A DNA stretch of 64,000 nt from Geodermatophilus obscurus DSM 43160 (GCF_000025345.1 NC_013757.1:3348001-3412000), one strand, 5' to 3'. Shown: positions 1-8,143, counted from the first letter of the stretch. The notes: generated by a model from the letters alone, not told the origin. Made by a program: numbers and translations.

Positions 1-344
1 CGCCGTTCTTCAACGACACGACCAAGTACGTCGTCTCCTCGACGCTGACCGACGCCGAGTCGGTGTGGCGCAACTCCACCGCCGTCGGCGGCTACGACGC
101 CGACCGGGTGCGCGAGCTCAAGGCGCAGGGCGACCTCTACGTGAGCGGCAGCGCCACGCTCGTGCGGGCGCTGCTCGCCGACGGCCTGGTCGACGAGCTG
201 CACCTGTACGTCTACCCGGTCGCCGTCGGCACCGGCATCCGGCTGTTCCCGGACGGCGCACCGCGGACGCCGCTGTCGCTGCTCGGCGCCGAGAGCCTGA
301 GCAACGGGGTCGTCCACCTGACGTACGGCCCGGCCGCGGCCTGA
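1..344 (+). CDS. RibD C-terminal/dihydrofolate-reductase-like protein, 5' truncated
   Basis: The reading frame is already open at base 3 and ends at TGA 342-344, so only the last 113 residues are present. The visible part contains the DELHLYVYPVAVGTG stretch followed by a GxRLF segment, which is typical of the RibD C-terminal/DHFR-like reductase fold (NADPH-dependent reductases, often of unknown substrate in actinobacteria). The family is usually 180-200 residues, so roughly the N-terminal 40% lies outside the window. A strong hairpin follows the stop codon. Substrate cannot be assigned from sequence. Confidence 0.85.
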   Translation, partial: PFFNDTTKYVVSSTLTDAESVWRNSTAVGGYDADRVRELKAQGDLYVSGSATLVRALLADGLVDELHLYVYPVAVGTGIRLFPDGAPRTPLSLLGAESLSNGVVHLTYGPAAA

Positions 345-358
345 CCCACCGACGACGA

Positions 359-386
359 GAGGCCCGGGCCGACCGGCCCGGGCCTC
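359..386. terminator. GC-rich hairpin terminator
   Basis: A perfect 12-bp stem, GAGGCCCGGGCC with a 4-nt loop, lies 15 bases after the stop of the reductase gene and just beyond the 3' end of the opposing tRNA-Val gene. It has no long U tract, which is common for actinobacterial terminators. It could serve both strands. Confidence 0.7.
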
Positions 387-393
387 TCGCTGG

Positions 394-465
394 TGGGCGA
401 TACTGGGTTCGAACCAGTGACCTCTTCGGTGTGAACGAAGCGCTCTACCACTGAGCCAATCGCCC
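394..465 (-). tRNA. tRNA-Val (CAC)
   Basis: The minus strand folds into a complete cloverleaf: 7-bp acceptor stem GGGCGAT/ATCGCCC, a D arm with AGTGGTA, anticodon arm CTTCG-TTCACAC-CGAAG, and T arm ACTGG-TTCGAAC-CCAGT. The anticodon CAC reads GUG codons. No CCA is encoded. Apart from the anticodon stem and loop, the body matches the tRNA-Val(GAC) at 3384-3455. Confidence 0.95.
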
Positions 466-490
466 CTGCGGCAGTCATTCTGCCAGACGC

Positions 491-961
491 TCAGCGCCAG
501 AGTGGCACCCACCCCGGCACCCAGTCGGGGACGCCCATGACGTGCAGCACGACCACCAGGACGCCGTAGACGAAGACGGCGGTGGCCAGCGCGACCGCGG
601 CCCGCACCCAGACCCGCTGCCGGCCCAGCCAGTCGGTCCACGCCCGGACGTGCCGCCGCGTGAAGTCCAGCAGCCGCTCCGCCCAGGTGAACTCGGTGGC
701 CAGCAGGAAGAGCCCGGCGATGACGGTGAGCCAGCCCGGCCCGGGCAGCGGGATGGTGACCAGCCCGAAGGCCACGACGAGGCCGCCGAGGGCGCCCACG
801 ACCAGGCGGTAGCCGTGGTCGAGGGGACGGCGGGCGGCCAGGCGCTGCCGCCAGTGCGTGGCGGCGACGCGCTCCCGCAGTCTGCGGTGGCTGTGCTCGG
901 GGTGGGCCCGCCGCGCACCGGACGCCGGGGCACTGCTCTGACCCGCGGCGGACGAGGCCAC
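491..961 (-). CDS. PGPGW-motif small membrane protein (TIGR02611-like)
   Basis: A 156-residue protein with two hydrophobic blocks. The first carries VTIPLPGPGWLTVIAGL, the PGPGW signature of a small actinobacterial membrane-protein family of unknown function, and there is a pair of membrane helices near the C-terminus ending in VPDWVPGWVPLWR. The N-terminal 50 residues are basic and probably cytoplasmic. I chose GTG at 961, which has GGAG just upstream; the frame stays open further upstream, so a start nearer 976 is possible. It follows the anti-sigma gene in the same direction with almost no gap, so co-transcription with the sigma/anti-sigma pair is likely. Confidence 0.75.
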   Translation of the reverse strand: MASSAAGQSSAPASGARRAHPEHSHRRLRERVAATHWRQRLAARRPLDHGYRLVVGALGGLVVAFGLVTIPLPGPGWLTVIAGLFLLATEFTWAERLLDFTRRHVRAWTDWLGRQRVWVRAAVALATAVFVYGVLVVVLHVMGVPDWVPGWVPLWR

Positions 962-975
962 CGTCTCCGGACCGT

Positions 976-1863
976 TCAGCTGGGCACCTCCCCGGACGCC
1001 ACGATCGCGCTCGGCTCCGGCGGAGCCTGCCGGCCGGGCTCGAGGCTCACCGCGTAGCCGGTGTACCCGTCCAGCCCGGACGCCCCGGAGCCTACGGTCC
1101 AGAGGGCCGGCTGCGGGGACGTGACGTCGAAGGTGCCGAGCGGTGTGGCCGAGCCCGCGCTGGTCCCCCACACCACGTAGGTCTGGTCCTGCACGTCGTT
1201 GGGTGCCAGGCCCCGGGAGACCACCTGCACCTGGTCGTCGCGGGCGACGACGGTGGCGACAGTCGTCCCGTTGGCCGACATCGGCGCGATCGTCGCCTGG
1301 CCGGGGGTCAGCAGCGACTCCAGCAGCTGGGCCTGCTCGGCGGCCGTCGCCTGCGCCTCCTCCCGCGCCGAGCTGAGCACCACGTTCCAGGTGCCCAGGG
1401 CCAGGATCGCCGCGACCGCGGCCGCCACGAGGGCGTTGGGCAGCACCCGGCGCCAGCTGGGCTGCGGCACCGCCGGGCCCAGCGGGAGCGGAGCCCGGTG
1501 CGACCCCGACAGCCGGCCCTCGGGCCGGCGTCCGGGAGCAGGGGCGTCCGCGGCGACGGGCGGCAGCGGCCGCGCCGTCCGCTCGCCGTCCCCGGCCGGG
1601 CGGGGCAGCTGCTCGGTCTCCTCCACTGCGGCCCGCAGCCGGTCGCGCAGCCGCTGCGGAGGGTCCGCGGGCGGCAGGTCGCCGGCCAGGGCGCCCATGA
1701 CGTCGGCGGTCTCGGCCACCGTCTGCCGGCACCGGGGGCAGGTGGGCAGGTGGGCGACGAAGAGCTCCTCGTCCTCCGGCTCGAGCGCGTGCAGCACCCA
1801 TCCGACGGCGAGCTCGTCGAAGGACTCGTGCTGCCCGCGACGCGGGTCCTGGGGCGCGCTCAC
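976..1863 (-). CDS. RskA-like transmembrane anti-sigma factor
   Basis: A 295-residue protein. Residues 38-45 form the zinc-binding anti-sigma motif HxxxCxxC (HLPTCPRC), a proline-rich linker follows, one transmembrane helix lies at about 143-163, and the rest is an extracytoplasmic RskA-type domain. This architecture holds an ECF sigma factor at the membrane until regulated proteolysis releases it. The GTG start overlaps the stop of the sigma gene in a GTGA tetranucleotide, so the two proteins are probably made in a coupled ratio. The releasing signal is not visible. Confidence 0.9.
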   Translation of the reverse strand: MSAPQDPRRGQHESFDELAVGWVLHALEPEDEELFVAHLPTCPRCRQTVAETADVMGALAGDLPPADPPQRLRDRLRAAVEETEQLPRPAGDGERTARPLPPVAADAPAPGRRPEGRLSGSHRAPLPLGPAVPQPSWRRVLPNALVAAAVAAILALGTWNVVLSSAREEAQATAAEQAQLLESLLTPGQATIAPMSANGTTVATVVARDDQVQVVSRGLAPNDVQDQTYVVWGTSAGSATPLGTFDVTSPQPALWTVGSGASGLDGYTGYAVSLEPGRQAPPEPSAIVASGEVPS

Positions 1864-2510
1864 CGGCTCGTCCCGTCCACCGGCGCGGACTCGCCGACCG
1901 CGCCGCCCCGGGCGACACCCGCGGCGCCGCCGAGCTCCTCCCGGAGCCGGCGCATCCCGGCGAGCATGCGCGTCTTCACCGTGCCCAGCGGCGTGCTGGT
2001 CAACGCCGCGACCTCCCGCTGTGTGTAGCCGCCGTAGTAGGCCAGGGTGAGTGCCTCCCGCTGGGGAGCCGGCAGTGCGCTCAACGCGCCGCGCACCTGC
2101 TCGGACACCACCCTGCTCCAGGCCTCGTCCTCCACGTCCCGTGACGACGTCGGGGTGGAGAGGACCAGGTCCTCCTCCGCTCGCGTCTGCCTGCGGCGGT
2201 GCGACTCCTCCCGGCGGACGGCGTCGACGGCCTTGTGGTGCACCATCGCGAGGAGCCAGGAGGAGAAGGAGCCGCGGGCGGCGTCGAAGGCCCCCGGGTC
2301 CCGCCAGACGCTGAGGAACACGTCCTGCACCACGTCCTCGGCCAGGACGTCGTCGGCGAGGATCCGCCGCGCGAGCGCGAAGGCCGGGCGGCTGTACCGG
2401 TCGTACAGCTCGTCGACGGCACTCCTGTCGCCTGCGCGGATGCGCAGGACCAGGTCGGCGCCCGCCGGGCCGTCCCCGACACGCCGTCCCGGACTGCTCA
2501 CGAGGCCCAT
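1860..2510 (-). CDS. ECF-family RNA polymerase sigma factor (SigK-like)
   Basis: A 216-residue sigma-70 factor with region 2 (ELYDRYSRPAFALARRI, then DVVQDVFLSVWR) and region 4 (LPAPQREALTLAYYGGYTQ and a TPLGTVKTRM helix-turn-helix), and no regions 1 or 3, as in group 4 (ECF) sigmas. It is coupled by GTGA to the downstream RskA-type anti-sigma gene, the arrangement known for SigK/RskA. I chose ATG 2510; a GTG two codons upstream is an alternative. The frame continues to 2609, but the extra segment is arginine-rich and unlike the family. Confidence 0.92.
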   Translation of the reverse strand: MGLVSSPGRRVGDGPAGADLVLRIRAGDRSAVDELYDRYSRPAFALARRILADDVLAEDVVQDVFLSVWRDPGAFDAARGSFSSWLLAMVHHKAVDAVRREESHRRRQTRAEEDLVLSTPTSSRDVEDEAWSRVVSEQVRGALSALPAPQREALTLAYYGGYTQREVAALTSTPLGTVKTRMLAGMRRLREELGGAAGVARGGAVGESAPVDGTSR

Positions 2511-2638
2511 CGTCACACGTGGTCTTCGCGACAGGCGGGCGACGCGGTTCAGGTGCATCCGGAAGGGGCACTCAGGAGGTCGACGCGCCCGGAGAGCCCC
2601 GGGCGTCACCTCGGTCAGGGAAGGTCGTTGTTGGAGAC

Positions 2639-3082
2639 ATGATCAACCGCGCCACGCCCGGGTACACGTGTCCGACGACGCTGCACCTGGTCGGCCCGCA
2701 GTCGTGGACCGAGGTCCCCGCGCTGCTGAGCTACGAGATCCGCGACCCCTTCGCCGTGCGGATCACCTTCGGCGACCACGCCGAGGAGGACGGCATCTCC
2801 TGGCTCGTGGGTCGCGACCTGCTCCACGCCGGCCTCGACCAGCCGGCGGGCGAGGGGGACGTGCGGCTGTGGCCGTCACGGACGTCGGGCGACGTCCTCT
2901 TCCTGCACCTGCGCGCACCCTCGGGTGAGGCGCTGTTCGAGGTCTCCCGCGGCACGGTCGCCGGGTTCCTGCAGCTGACCGCCAGCGTCGTCCCTTTCGG
3001 CGAGGAGTCCTCGGTCCTCCAGGTGGACGGCGAGCTGGCCGCCCTGCTGTCCAACGGCGGTGCCGACCCCACGGGTAGGTGA
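2639..3082 (+). CDS. SsgA-family sporulation/cell-division regulator
   Basis: A 147-residue protein with the SsgA-like (SALP) core: a beta strand containing SYEIRDPFAVRITF, a central VGRDLL segment and a C-terminal LQVDGELAALL. SALP proteins in Streptomyces help position FtsZ and control septal wall synthesis, and they are restricted to morphologically complex actinobacteria. ATG 2639 follows an AGGGAAGG stretch about 14 bases upstream. It is divergent from the ECF sigma gene and lies just before a tRNA cluster. Which SsgA paralogue it is cannot be told here. Confidence 0.85.
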   Translation: MINRATPGYTCPTTLHLVGPQSWTEVPALLSYEIRDPFAVRITFGDHAEEDGISWLVGRDLLHAGLDQPAGEGDVRLWPSRTSGDVLFLHLRAPSGEALFEVSRGTVAGFLQLTASVVPFGEESSVLQVDGELAALLSNGGADPTGR

Positions 3083-3101
3083 CCTCCGGGGGGGACCCGC
3101 C

Positions 3102-3131
3102 GTGAACCCCCCTCCGGCGGTCGGGTATCGT
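3102..3131 (+). promoter_or_regulatory. Candidate promoter of the tRNA cluster
   Basis: A -35-like GTGAAC (3102-3107), an 18-base spacer and a -10-like TATCGT (3126-3131) precede the tRNA-Gly gene by about 20 bases. The TAnnnT form of the -10 is usual for actinobacterial housekeeping promoters. Inferred by eye. Confidence 0.45.
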
Positions 3132-3151
3132 TCTCCCTGCACGACAGCAAC

Positions 3152-3224
3152 GCGGACGTGGCTCAGTTGGTAGAGCATCACCTTGCCAAGGTGAGGGTCG
3201 CGGGTTCGAATCCCGTCGTCCGCT
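3152..3224 (+). tRNA. tRNA-Gly (GCC)
   Basis: The cloverleaf is complete: acceptor GCGGACG/CGTCCGC, anticodon arm TCACC-TTGCCAA-GGTGA with anticodon GCC, and T arm GCGGG-TTCGAAT-CCCGT. No CCA is encoded. First gene of a three-tRNA cluster. Confidence 0.95.
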
Positions 3225-3265
3225 CGGAACCTCGGGCGCTGGTCGCGAGACCGGCGCCCGCGTGC

Positions 3266-3336
3266 GGTGGAGTGGCCGAGAGGCGAGGCAACGGCCTGCA
3301 AAGCCGTCTACACGGGTTCAAATCCCGTCTCCACCT
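3266..3336 (+). tRNA. tRNA-Cys (GCA)
   Basis: Acceptor GGTGGAG/CTCCACC, anticodon arm ACGGC-CTGCAAA-GCCGT with anticodon GCA, and T arm ending in GGTTCAAATCC. Middle gene of the Gly-Cys-Val cluster, 41 bases after tRNA-Gly. No CCA encoded. Confidence 0.95.
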
Positions 3337-3383
3337 CGGCCTCCGCCGGGTGCGGTGGAGCGGACCGGCCGGCAGGCCGGATC

Positions 3384-3455
3384 GGGCGATTGGCTCAGTG
3401 GTAGAGCGCTACCTTGACACGGTAGAGGTCACTGGTTCGAACCCAGTATCGCCCA
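3384..3455 (+). tRNA. tRNA-Val (GAC)
   Basis: Acceptor GGGCGAT/ATCGCCC and anticodon arm CTACC-TTGACAC-GGTAG with anticodon GAC, reading GUC/GUU. The acceptor, D and T arms match those of the tRNA-Val(CAC) on the other strand at 394-465, so the two are recent relatives that differ in the anticodon arm. Confidence 0.95.
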
Positions 3456-3464
3456 CAGACAGGG

Positions 3465-3493
3465 GAGGCCCGGGTCCCGCGGACCCGGGCCTC
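3465..3493. terminator. Hairpin terminator after the tRNA cluster
   Basis: A perfect 13-bp stem, GAGGCCCGGGTCC paired with GGACCCGGGCCTC around a 3-nt loop, begins 10 bases after tRNA-Val. It has the same GAGGCCCGGG arm as the hairpins at 359-386 and 4811-4842. Confidence 0.75.
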
Positions 3494-3612
3494 GCTGCAC
3501 TCCGGGCGCCGACCGCCTGCTCCGACCTCGGCCGCGACTCCTCCCCATCCGGCTCGGGGCGCCGGCAGGCCACCGGGACCAGCGGATCACGGGGCTCGCG
3601 GCAAGTGCGCCG

Positions 3613-4209
3613 TCAGCCGAGGACGGGCGCCACGCGCTCGGCCCAGAAGCGGTCCACCTGCGCCTCCAGGTCCTCGACGCTGCCGCTGTTGTCCAGCACG
3701 ACGTCGGCCACGGCGCGGCGCTGCTCGTCGCTGGCCTGCGCGGCGATCCGGGCGCGGGCGTCGTCCTCGGCCAGCCCCCGGCCGACGAGCCGCCGCACCC
3801 GGGTGTCCAGGTCGGCCTCCACGACGAGCACCAGGTCGTACGAGCCGGCCTGACCGGTCTCGACGAGCAGCGGCACGTCCTGCACCACCACCGCGTCCGG
3901 CGGCGCAGCGGCGACCAGCTCGGTGGCCCGCGCCCGGACGAGCGGGTGCACGATGCCGTCCAGCCGGCGGCGGGCGTCGGGGTCGGCGAACACGACCGCG
4001 GCCAGGGCCGGACGGTCCAGGGCGCCCTCGGGGGTGAGCACCTCCTGGCCGAACGCCGCGACGACGGCCTCGAGACCCGGCGTCCCCGGCTCGACGACCT
4101 CGCGGGCGATGCGGTCGGCGTCCACGATCCGCGCGCCGCGGGCGGCGAGCAGCCCGGCCACGGTGCTCTTGCCCGATCCGATCCCGCCGGTCAGCCCGAT
4201 CCGCAGCAC
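3613..4209 (-). CDS. coaE: Dephospho-CoA kinase
   Basis: A 198-residue P-loop kinase that phosphorylates dephospho-CoA at the 3'-hydroxyl, the last step of coenzyme A synthesis, in the cytosol. The Walker A loop [12 protein letters not shown] sits at residues 5-16, followed by the [13 protein letters not shown] motif and the [10 protein letters not shown] lid region, all standard for CoaE. Length matches the family. I chose GTG 4209, which puts the P-loop five residues in; the frame runs 16 codons further without family resemblance. The gene lies upstream of rpsA on the same strand, a common actinobacterial neighbourhood, but a small plus-strand ORF separates them. Confidence 0.96.
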   Translation of the reverse strand: MLRIGLTGGIGSGKSTVAGLLAARGARIVDADRIAREVVEPGTPGLEAVVAAFGQEVLTPEGALDRPALAAVVFADPDARRRLDGIVHPLVRARATELVAAAPPDAVVVQDVPLLVETGQAGSYDLVLVVEADLDTRVRRLVGRGLAEDDARARIAAQASDEQRRAVADVVLDNSGSVEDLEAQVDRFWAERVAPVLG

Positions 4210-4353
4210 ACACGAACAGTAGCCAGCGGCCGGGGAACGGTCACGGACGGGTAACACCCGCTCGCCCCGCCCGGCGCGTCGCTCCAGTCACACGCGTCCC
4301 ATCGGCAACTCTCTCCCCGGCGATCTTCCCCGCCCAGAGAGGCAGAACCGACC

Positions 4354-4626
4354 ATGTCCCGTCCCGCGCACGCCGCCCCCTCGTCGACCCCCGCCGCCAC
4401 CCGGCGCGGCCCCGGTCGGCACCGGCTCGACCGCCCGGCCGGCGTGCGGTGCACGGACCTGCCGATGGTCCGCGAGCGGCTGGACCGCGCCGGCGCCGCC
4501 CGCCCTCGCAACGCGTTCATGCGCTGGCTGTCGGCGACCGCCCCGGCCGGCCGGCACACCTGGCAGTTCCTCGCCACCAGCGGCGGCCGTCCGCGCACCG
4601 CGTTCGCGATCATCCTCAGCCTCTGA
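4354..4626 (+). CDS. Small basic hypothetical protein
   Basis: A 90-residue ORF starting with ATG behind an AGAGAGG stretch 12 bases upstream. Third codon positions are almost all G or C, as in the real genes here. The protein is arginine-rich with a C-terminal segment WLSATAPAGRHTWQFLATSG and no membrane segment. I do not recognise a family. It is divergent from coaE and convergent with rpsA, and a compound palindromic repeat starts a few bases after its stop. A coding role is plausible from codon bias but not proven. Confidence 0.5.
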   Translation: MSRPAHAAPSSTPAATRRGPGRHRLDRPAGVRCTDLPMVRERLDRAGAARPRNAFMRWLSATAPAGRHTWQFLATSGGRPRTAFAIILSL

Positions 4627-4628
4627 GC

Positions 4629-4740
4629 AAGGGCCCTCCTGCCCCCCGCCGTGGGAGGACCCCGTCCTCCTCACCGCTCGCACGCTCGCGGCGAGCCTCT
4701 GGACGAGGCCTGCGGCGGGGCCCCTGCAGGAGGGCCACCC
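4629..4740. repeat. Palindromic intergenic repeat E1 (nested copy)
   Basis: Outer arms GGCCCTCCTGC (4632-4642) and GCAGGAGGGCC (4726-4736) are perfect 11-bp inverted repeats. Inside sits a second palindromic unit (about 4654-4710) beginning GGAGGACCCCGTCCTCC and ending GGACGAGGCC, with a CTCGCACGCTCGCGGCGAG core. The outer unit seems to have been split by the inner one. It lies between the convergent 3' ends of the small ORF and rpsA. Same family as the repeats at 10896, 11436, 16612, 23668, 33954, 40496, 45968 and 58292. Confidence 0.7.
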
Positions 4741-4747
4741 CGGACGG

Positions 4748-4776
4748 GAGGCCCCGGGACGCGTCCTCGGGGCCTC
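4748..4776. terminator. Hairpin after repeat E1
   Basis: GAGGCCCC and GGGGCCTC form an 8-bp stem that can be extended by GGGA/TCCT pairing around a GCG centre. It lies downstream of the small plus-strand ORF and rpsA and may terminate either. Confidence 0.5.
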
Positions 4777-4810
4777 TCCACGTCCCTCTTCGGGGATGGG
4801 AGGGACGACC

Positions 4811-4842
4811 GAGGCCCGGGACCCCGCGGGGTCCCGGGCCTC
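4811..4842. terminator. Perfect 32-bp palindromic terminator of rpsA
   Basis: GAGGCCCGGGACCCC is followed directly by its own reverse complement, giving a gapless 32-bp palindrome 38 bases past the rpsA stop. It shares the GAGGCCCGGG arm with the terminators at 359 and 3465. Confidence 0.75.
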
Positions 4843-4880
4843 GGCCTCAGGTGGTGCTGTTCAGCTGTGCTGAGCGGGGA

Positions 4881-6347
4881 TCACTCGCCGCCGGCCAGCT
4901 TGGCCCGCAGCGCGGCGAGCGCCTCGTCGCTGGCGAGCGTCCCGCCGGAGGTGTCGCCGCTGGCCTCGACCTCGCCGCCGCTGGAGTAGTTGCCACCGGC
5001 CGCGGCCTCGGCATCGGCCTCCTTGGCCGCCGCGATCTGCTTGCGGTGCGCCTCGTAGCGGGCCTGGGCCTCGGCGTACTGCCGCTCCCACGTCTCGCGG
5101 GCCTCGTCGTAGCCCTCGAGCCACTCGCCGGTCTCGGCGTCGAAGCCCTCGGGGTAGATGTAGTTGCCCTGCTCGTCGTAGGACGCGGACATGCCGTAGG
5201 CGGCCGGGTCGAAGGTGTCCTCGTCGCCGACGACGCCCTCGTTTGCCTGCTTGAGCGACAGCGAGATCCGACGGCGGTCGAGGTCGATGTCGATGACCTT
5301 GACCAGGATCTCGTCGCCGACCTGCACGACCTGCTCGGGGATCTCCACGTGGCGCTCGGCCAGCTCGGAGATGTGCACCAGACCCTCGATGCCCTCGTCG
5401 ACGCGGACGAACGCACCGAAGGGCACCAGCTTGGTGACCTTGCCGGGCACGACCTGGCCGATCTGGTGGGTCCGGGCGAACTGACGCCACGGGTCCTCCT
5501 GCGTCGCCTTCAGCGACAGCGAGACCCGTTCCCGGTCCAGGTCGACGTCGAGGACCTCGACGGTGACCTCCTGGCCGACCTCGACGACCTCGGACGGGTG
5601 GTCGATGTGCTTCCAGGACAGCTCGGAGACGTGCACCAGGCCGTCGACCCCACCCAGGTCCACGAACGCGCCGAAGTTGACGATCGAGGAGACGACGCCG
5701 GTGCGGACCTGGCCCTTGGCGAGCTTGTTGAGGAACTCGCTGCGGACCTCGGACTGGGTCTGCTCCAGCCACTGCCGGCGGGAGAGGACGACGTTGTTGC
5801 GGTTCTTGTCGAGCTCGATGATCTTGGCCTCGAGCTCGCGGCCCACGTAGGGCTGCAGGTCGCGCACGCGGCGCATCTCGACCAGCGAGGCGGGGAGGAA
5901 CCCGCGCAGGCCGATGTCGAGGATGAGGCCACCCTTGACGACCTCGATGACGGTGCCGGTGACGACCTCGTCGGCTTCCTTCTTCGCCTCGATCGTGCCC
6001 CAGGCGCGCTCGTACTGGGCGCGCTTCTTGGACAGGATCAGGCGGCCTTCCTTGTCCTCCTTCTGGAGGACGAGGGCTTCCACCTCGTCGCCGACGCTGA
6101 CGACCTCGTTGGGGTCGACGTCATGCTTGATGGACAGCTCGCGCGAGGGGATGACGCCCTCGGTCTTGTAGCCGATGTCCAGCAGCACCTCGTCCCGGTC
6201 GACCTTGACGATGACGCCTTCGACGATGTCGCCGTCGTTGAAGTACTTGATCGTCTGGTCGATGGCGGCGAGGAAGTCCTCGGCGGTGCCGATGTCGTTG
6301 ACGGCGACCTGGGGGGTGCTGTTAGGACGGACCTGGGTGGAGGTCAT
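4881..6347 (-). CDS. rpsA: 30S ribosomal protein S1
   Basis: A 488-residue RNA-binding protein of the small ribosomal subunit that helps mRNA binding. Four S1 beta-barrel domains can be read in order; the third and fourth are clearest, with [20 protein letters not shown] and [21 protein letters not shown]. The C-terminal 110 residues are acidic and alanine-rich with no S1 motif, the usual shorter actinobacterial S1 form. ATG 6347 gives [11 protein letters not shown]; the longer frame to 6512 is not S1-like. A perfect palindromic terminator follows. Confidence 0.98.
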   Translation of the reverse strand: MTSTQVRPNSTPQVAVNDIGTAEDFLAAIDQTIKYFNDGDIVEGVIVKVDRDEVLLDIGYKTEGVIPSRELSIKHDVDPNEVVSVGDEVEALVLQKEDKEGRLILSKKRAQYERAWGTIEAKKEADEVVTGTVIEVVKGGLILDIGLRGFLPASLVEMRRVRDLQPYVGRELEAKIIELDKNRNNVVLSRRQWLEQTQSEVRSEFLNKLAKGQVRTGVVSSIVNFGAFVDLGGVDGLVHVSELSWKHIDHPSEVVEVGQEVTVEVLDVDLDRERVSLSLKATQEDPWRQFARTHQIGQVVPGKVTKLVPFGAFVRVDEGIEGLVHISELAERHVEIPEQVVQVGDEILVKVIDIDLDRRRISLSLKQANEGVVGDEDTFDPAAYGMSASYDEQGNYIYPEGFDAETGEWLEGYDEARETWERQYAEAQARYEAHRKQIAAAKEADAEAAAGGNYSSGGEVEASGDTSGGTLASDEALAALRAKLAGGE

Positions 6348-6562
6348 GTGGTCGAGTGCTCCGGACGGGGGATGCGTAGGGACAGGACGACCCGCGGCCG
6401 GGTGACCGCGGGGAGCGGGGAGAGCCGGCGCGCGCCGATCCCCTGGTGGGCTCAGCACTGACAGACCTCTGGCGCACCACCATGGTACGGAGCCGGGGAC
6501 CAGCCGGTCCACCTGGGTCGAGCACCGCTCCGGGCACCGCGGCGTGTCACGATCGGCGTGTC
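6348..6562. promoter_or_regulatory. Divergent intergenic region rpsA / methyltransferase
   Basis: This 215-base stretch carries the promoters of two divergent genes. I see no convincing -35/-10 pair or operator. An S1-type leader controlling rpsA translation is possible, but I found no clear hairpin. Confidence 0.3.
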
Positions 6563-7417
6563 ATGGACACCCCGGCAGCTCCCCCGCCCGACCTGCTCCT
6601 CGCTGACGACGGCTACCCGGCGCCGAGCGGGGTCGCCCGCCGGCCGGCAGGGACGGCGGAGTCGGTCCGGGCCAACCGGCGCTGGTGGGACGCGGCGGCG
6701 CCGGCCTACCTCGCCGAGCACGGCGGCGACCTGGGGGACGTCGACTTCCTGTGGTGCCCCGAGGGCCTGCGCGAGGCCGAGGCGCACCTGCTCGGGGAGG
6801 TCGCCGGCCGCCGGGTGCTCGAGGTCGGCTGCGGGTCCGCGCCGTGCTCGCGGTGGCTGCGCCGCGAGGGGGCCGACGTCGTGGCGCTCGACCTCTCCGG
6901 CGGGATGCTGGCCCGCGCCGCCGAGCTCAACCGCGCCACCGGCATCGACGTCCCGCTGCTGCAGGCCGACGTCGGGGCGCTGCCGCTGACCTCGGCGAGC
7001 GTGGACGTGGCCTGCTCGGCGTTCGGTGGGCTGCCCTTCGTCGCCGACGTCGAGGCGGCGCTGGCGGAGGTGGCCCGCGTGCTGCGTCCGGGCGGGCGGT
7101 TCGTCGCCTCGGTGAACCACCCGATGCGCTGGCCGCTGCCCGACTCCCCCGACCCGGAGGACCTGCGGGTCGTGTCCTCCTACTTCGACCGGACGCCGTA
7201 CGTGGAGACCGACGAGGACGGCCGGGCCGTCTACGTCGAGCACCACCGCACGGTCGGCGACTGGGTGCGCGCCGTCGTCGGGGCGGGGCTGGTCCTCGAC
7301 GACCTGCTCGAGCCGGAGTGGACGCCGGGCCGTACGCAGCAGTGGGGGCAGTGGTCCCCCGCCCGCGGCGCCCTGGTCCCCGGCACCCTCGTGCTGGTCT
7401 GCCGCAAGCCCGCCTGA
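6563..7417 (+). CDS. Class I SAM-dependent methyltransferase
   Basis: A 284-residue methyltransferase with motif I VLEVGCGSAPCSRWL (residues 85-99), an acidic residue in VVALDLSGGML (motif II) and a post-motif VARVLRPGGRFVASVNHP. It belongs to the UbiE/UPF0020-like group of Rossmann methyltransferases; the substrate is not predictable. I chose ATG 6563, which gives a start similar to actinobacterial homologues (PDLLLADDGYPAPSG). Divergent from rpsA. The decayed histidine phosphatase gene follows 87 bases downstream. Confidence 0.88.
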   Translation: MDTPAAPPPDLLLADDGYPAPSGVARRPAGTAESVRANRRWWDAAAPAYLAEHGGDLGDVDFLWCPEGLREAEAHLLGEVAGRRVLEVGCGSAPCSRWLRREGADVVALDLSGGMLARAAELNRATGIDVPLLQADVGALPLTSASVDVACSAFGGLPFVADVEAALAEVARVLRPGGRFVASVNHPMRWPLPDSPDPEDLRVVSSYFDRTPYVETDEDGRAVYVEHHRTVGDWVRAVVGAGLVLDDLLEPEWTPGRTQQWGQWSPARGALVPGTLVLVCRKPA

Positions 7418-7504
7418 CCGCCCGCACCCGAACGCTCCACCTCAGGTCGAGGATGAGGCTGCTCCGGGGTGACGGACGGGTGGCCGACGCGGTGGACCAC
7501 CGCC

Positions 7505-8130
7505 GTGCAGGTCGTCTTCCTGCCCCACCCCGAGGTCGCCGTGGTGCCCGACGTGCCGGTCCCCCAGCGGGGCCTGTCCGTCGCGGCCGCACCCGTCTCG
7601 AGCGCGCGCTGGCCGAGCCGTGGCTGCGGGACCTGACCGGGGGTCGTCTCGAGCGCCGAGCGGAAGACCGGGAGACCGCCGAGTTCCTCCCTGCGGCGGT
7701 GCGACGTCCCGTCACCGTCGACGAGGACCTGGGCGCAAACGACCGGTCCGCGACCGGGTACCTGCCGCCGGCCGAGTTCGAGGCGGTGGCCGACGGGTTC
7801 TTCGCGCGACCCCCTGACAGCGTCCGCGGGTGGGAGCGCGCGGTCGACGCGCAGCGTCGCGTCGTGGCCGCAGTCGAGCGGGCCGTGGCCGCGGCCGACG
7901 GCGACCCGGTCGTCGTGTCGCACGGCGGTGTCGGCGCGCTGCTCCTGTGCCACCTCCTCGGCGTCCCCGTCGACCGCCGCTACGACCAGCCGGGTCAGGG
8001 CAGCTGGTTCCGCTTCGACCCCGGGACGGGGCACGTGCCGCACGCCTGGCGCCGCCTCGGTGAGGCCTCCGGCCCGGGCAGGCGCGCGGACGAGGCGCCA
8101 CGCAGCTGGACGTCTCCTGACCTCGGGTAG
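7505..8130 (+). pseudogene. Frameshifted histidine phosphatase (phosphoglycerate-mutase-like)
   Basis: Family homology is continuous but spread over two frames. The start GTG 7505 gives VQVVFLPHPEVAVVPDVPVP, including the catalytic-type histidine, and this frame stops at 7634-7636. From about 7588 the family sequence continues in the next frame (RTRLERALAEPWLRDLTG, then ETAEF, DEDLGANDRSATGYLPP, VVSHGGVGALLLCHLLG). Three single-base changes explain it: a missing G near 7585, an extra G in the GGGGG run near 7640, and a missing C near 7670; the last two bracket nine scrambled residues where VVSS-type sequence is expected. Recent decay or sequencing error cannot be separated here. Confidence 0.75.
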
Positions 8131-8143
8131 GCCGACGGCGGAC

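Noticed and set aside
4191..4683. Minus-strand ORFs between coaE and rpsA
   Set aside because: They overlap the better-supported plus-strand ORF at 4354 and the repeat E1, and have no family resemblance.
4449..6461. A 670-codon plus-strand open frame antisense to rpsA
   Set aside because: Shadow of rpsA, repeated VDVDDLD-type translation mirrors S1 repeats.
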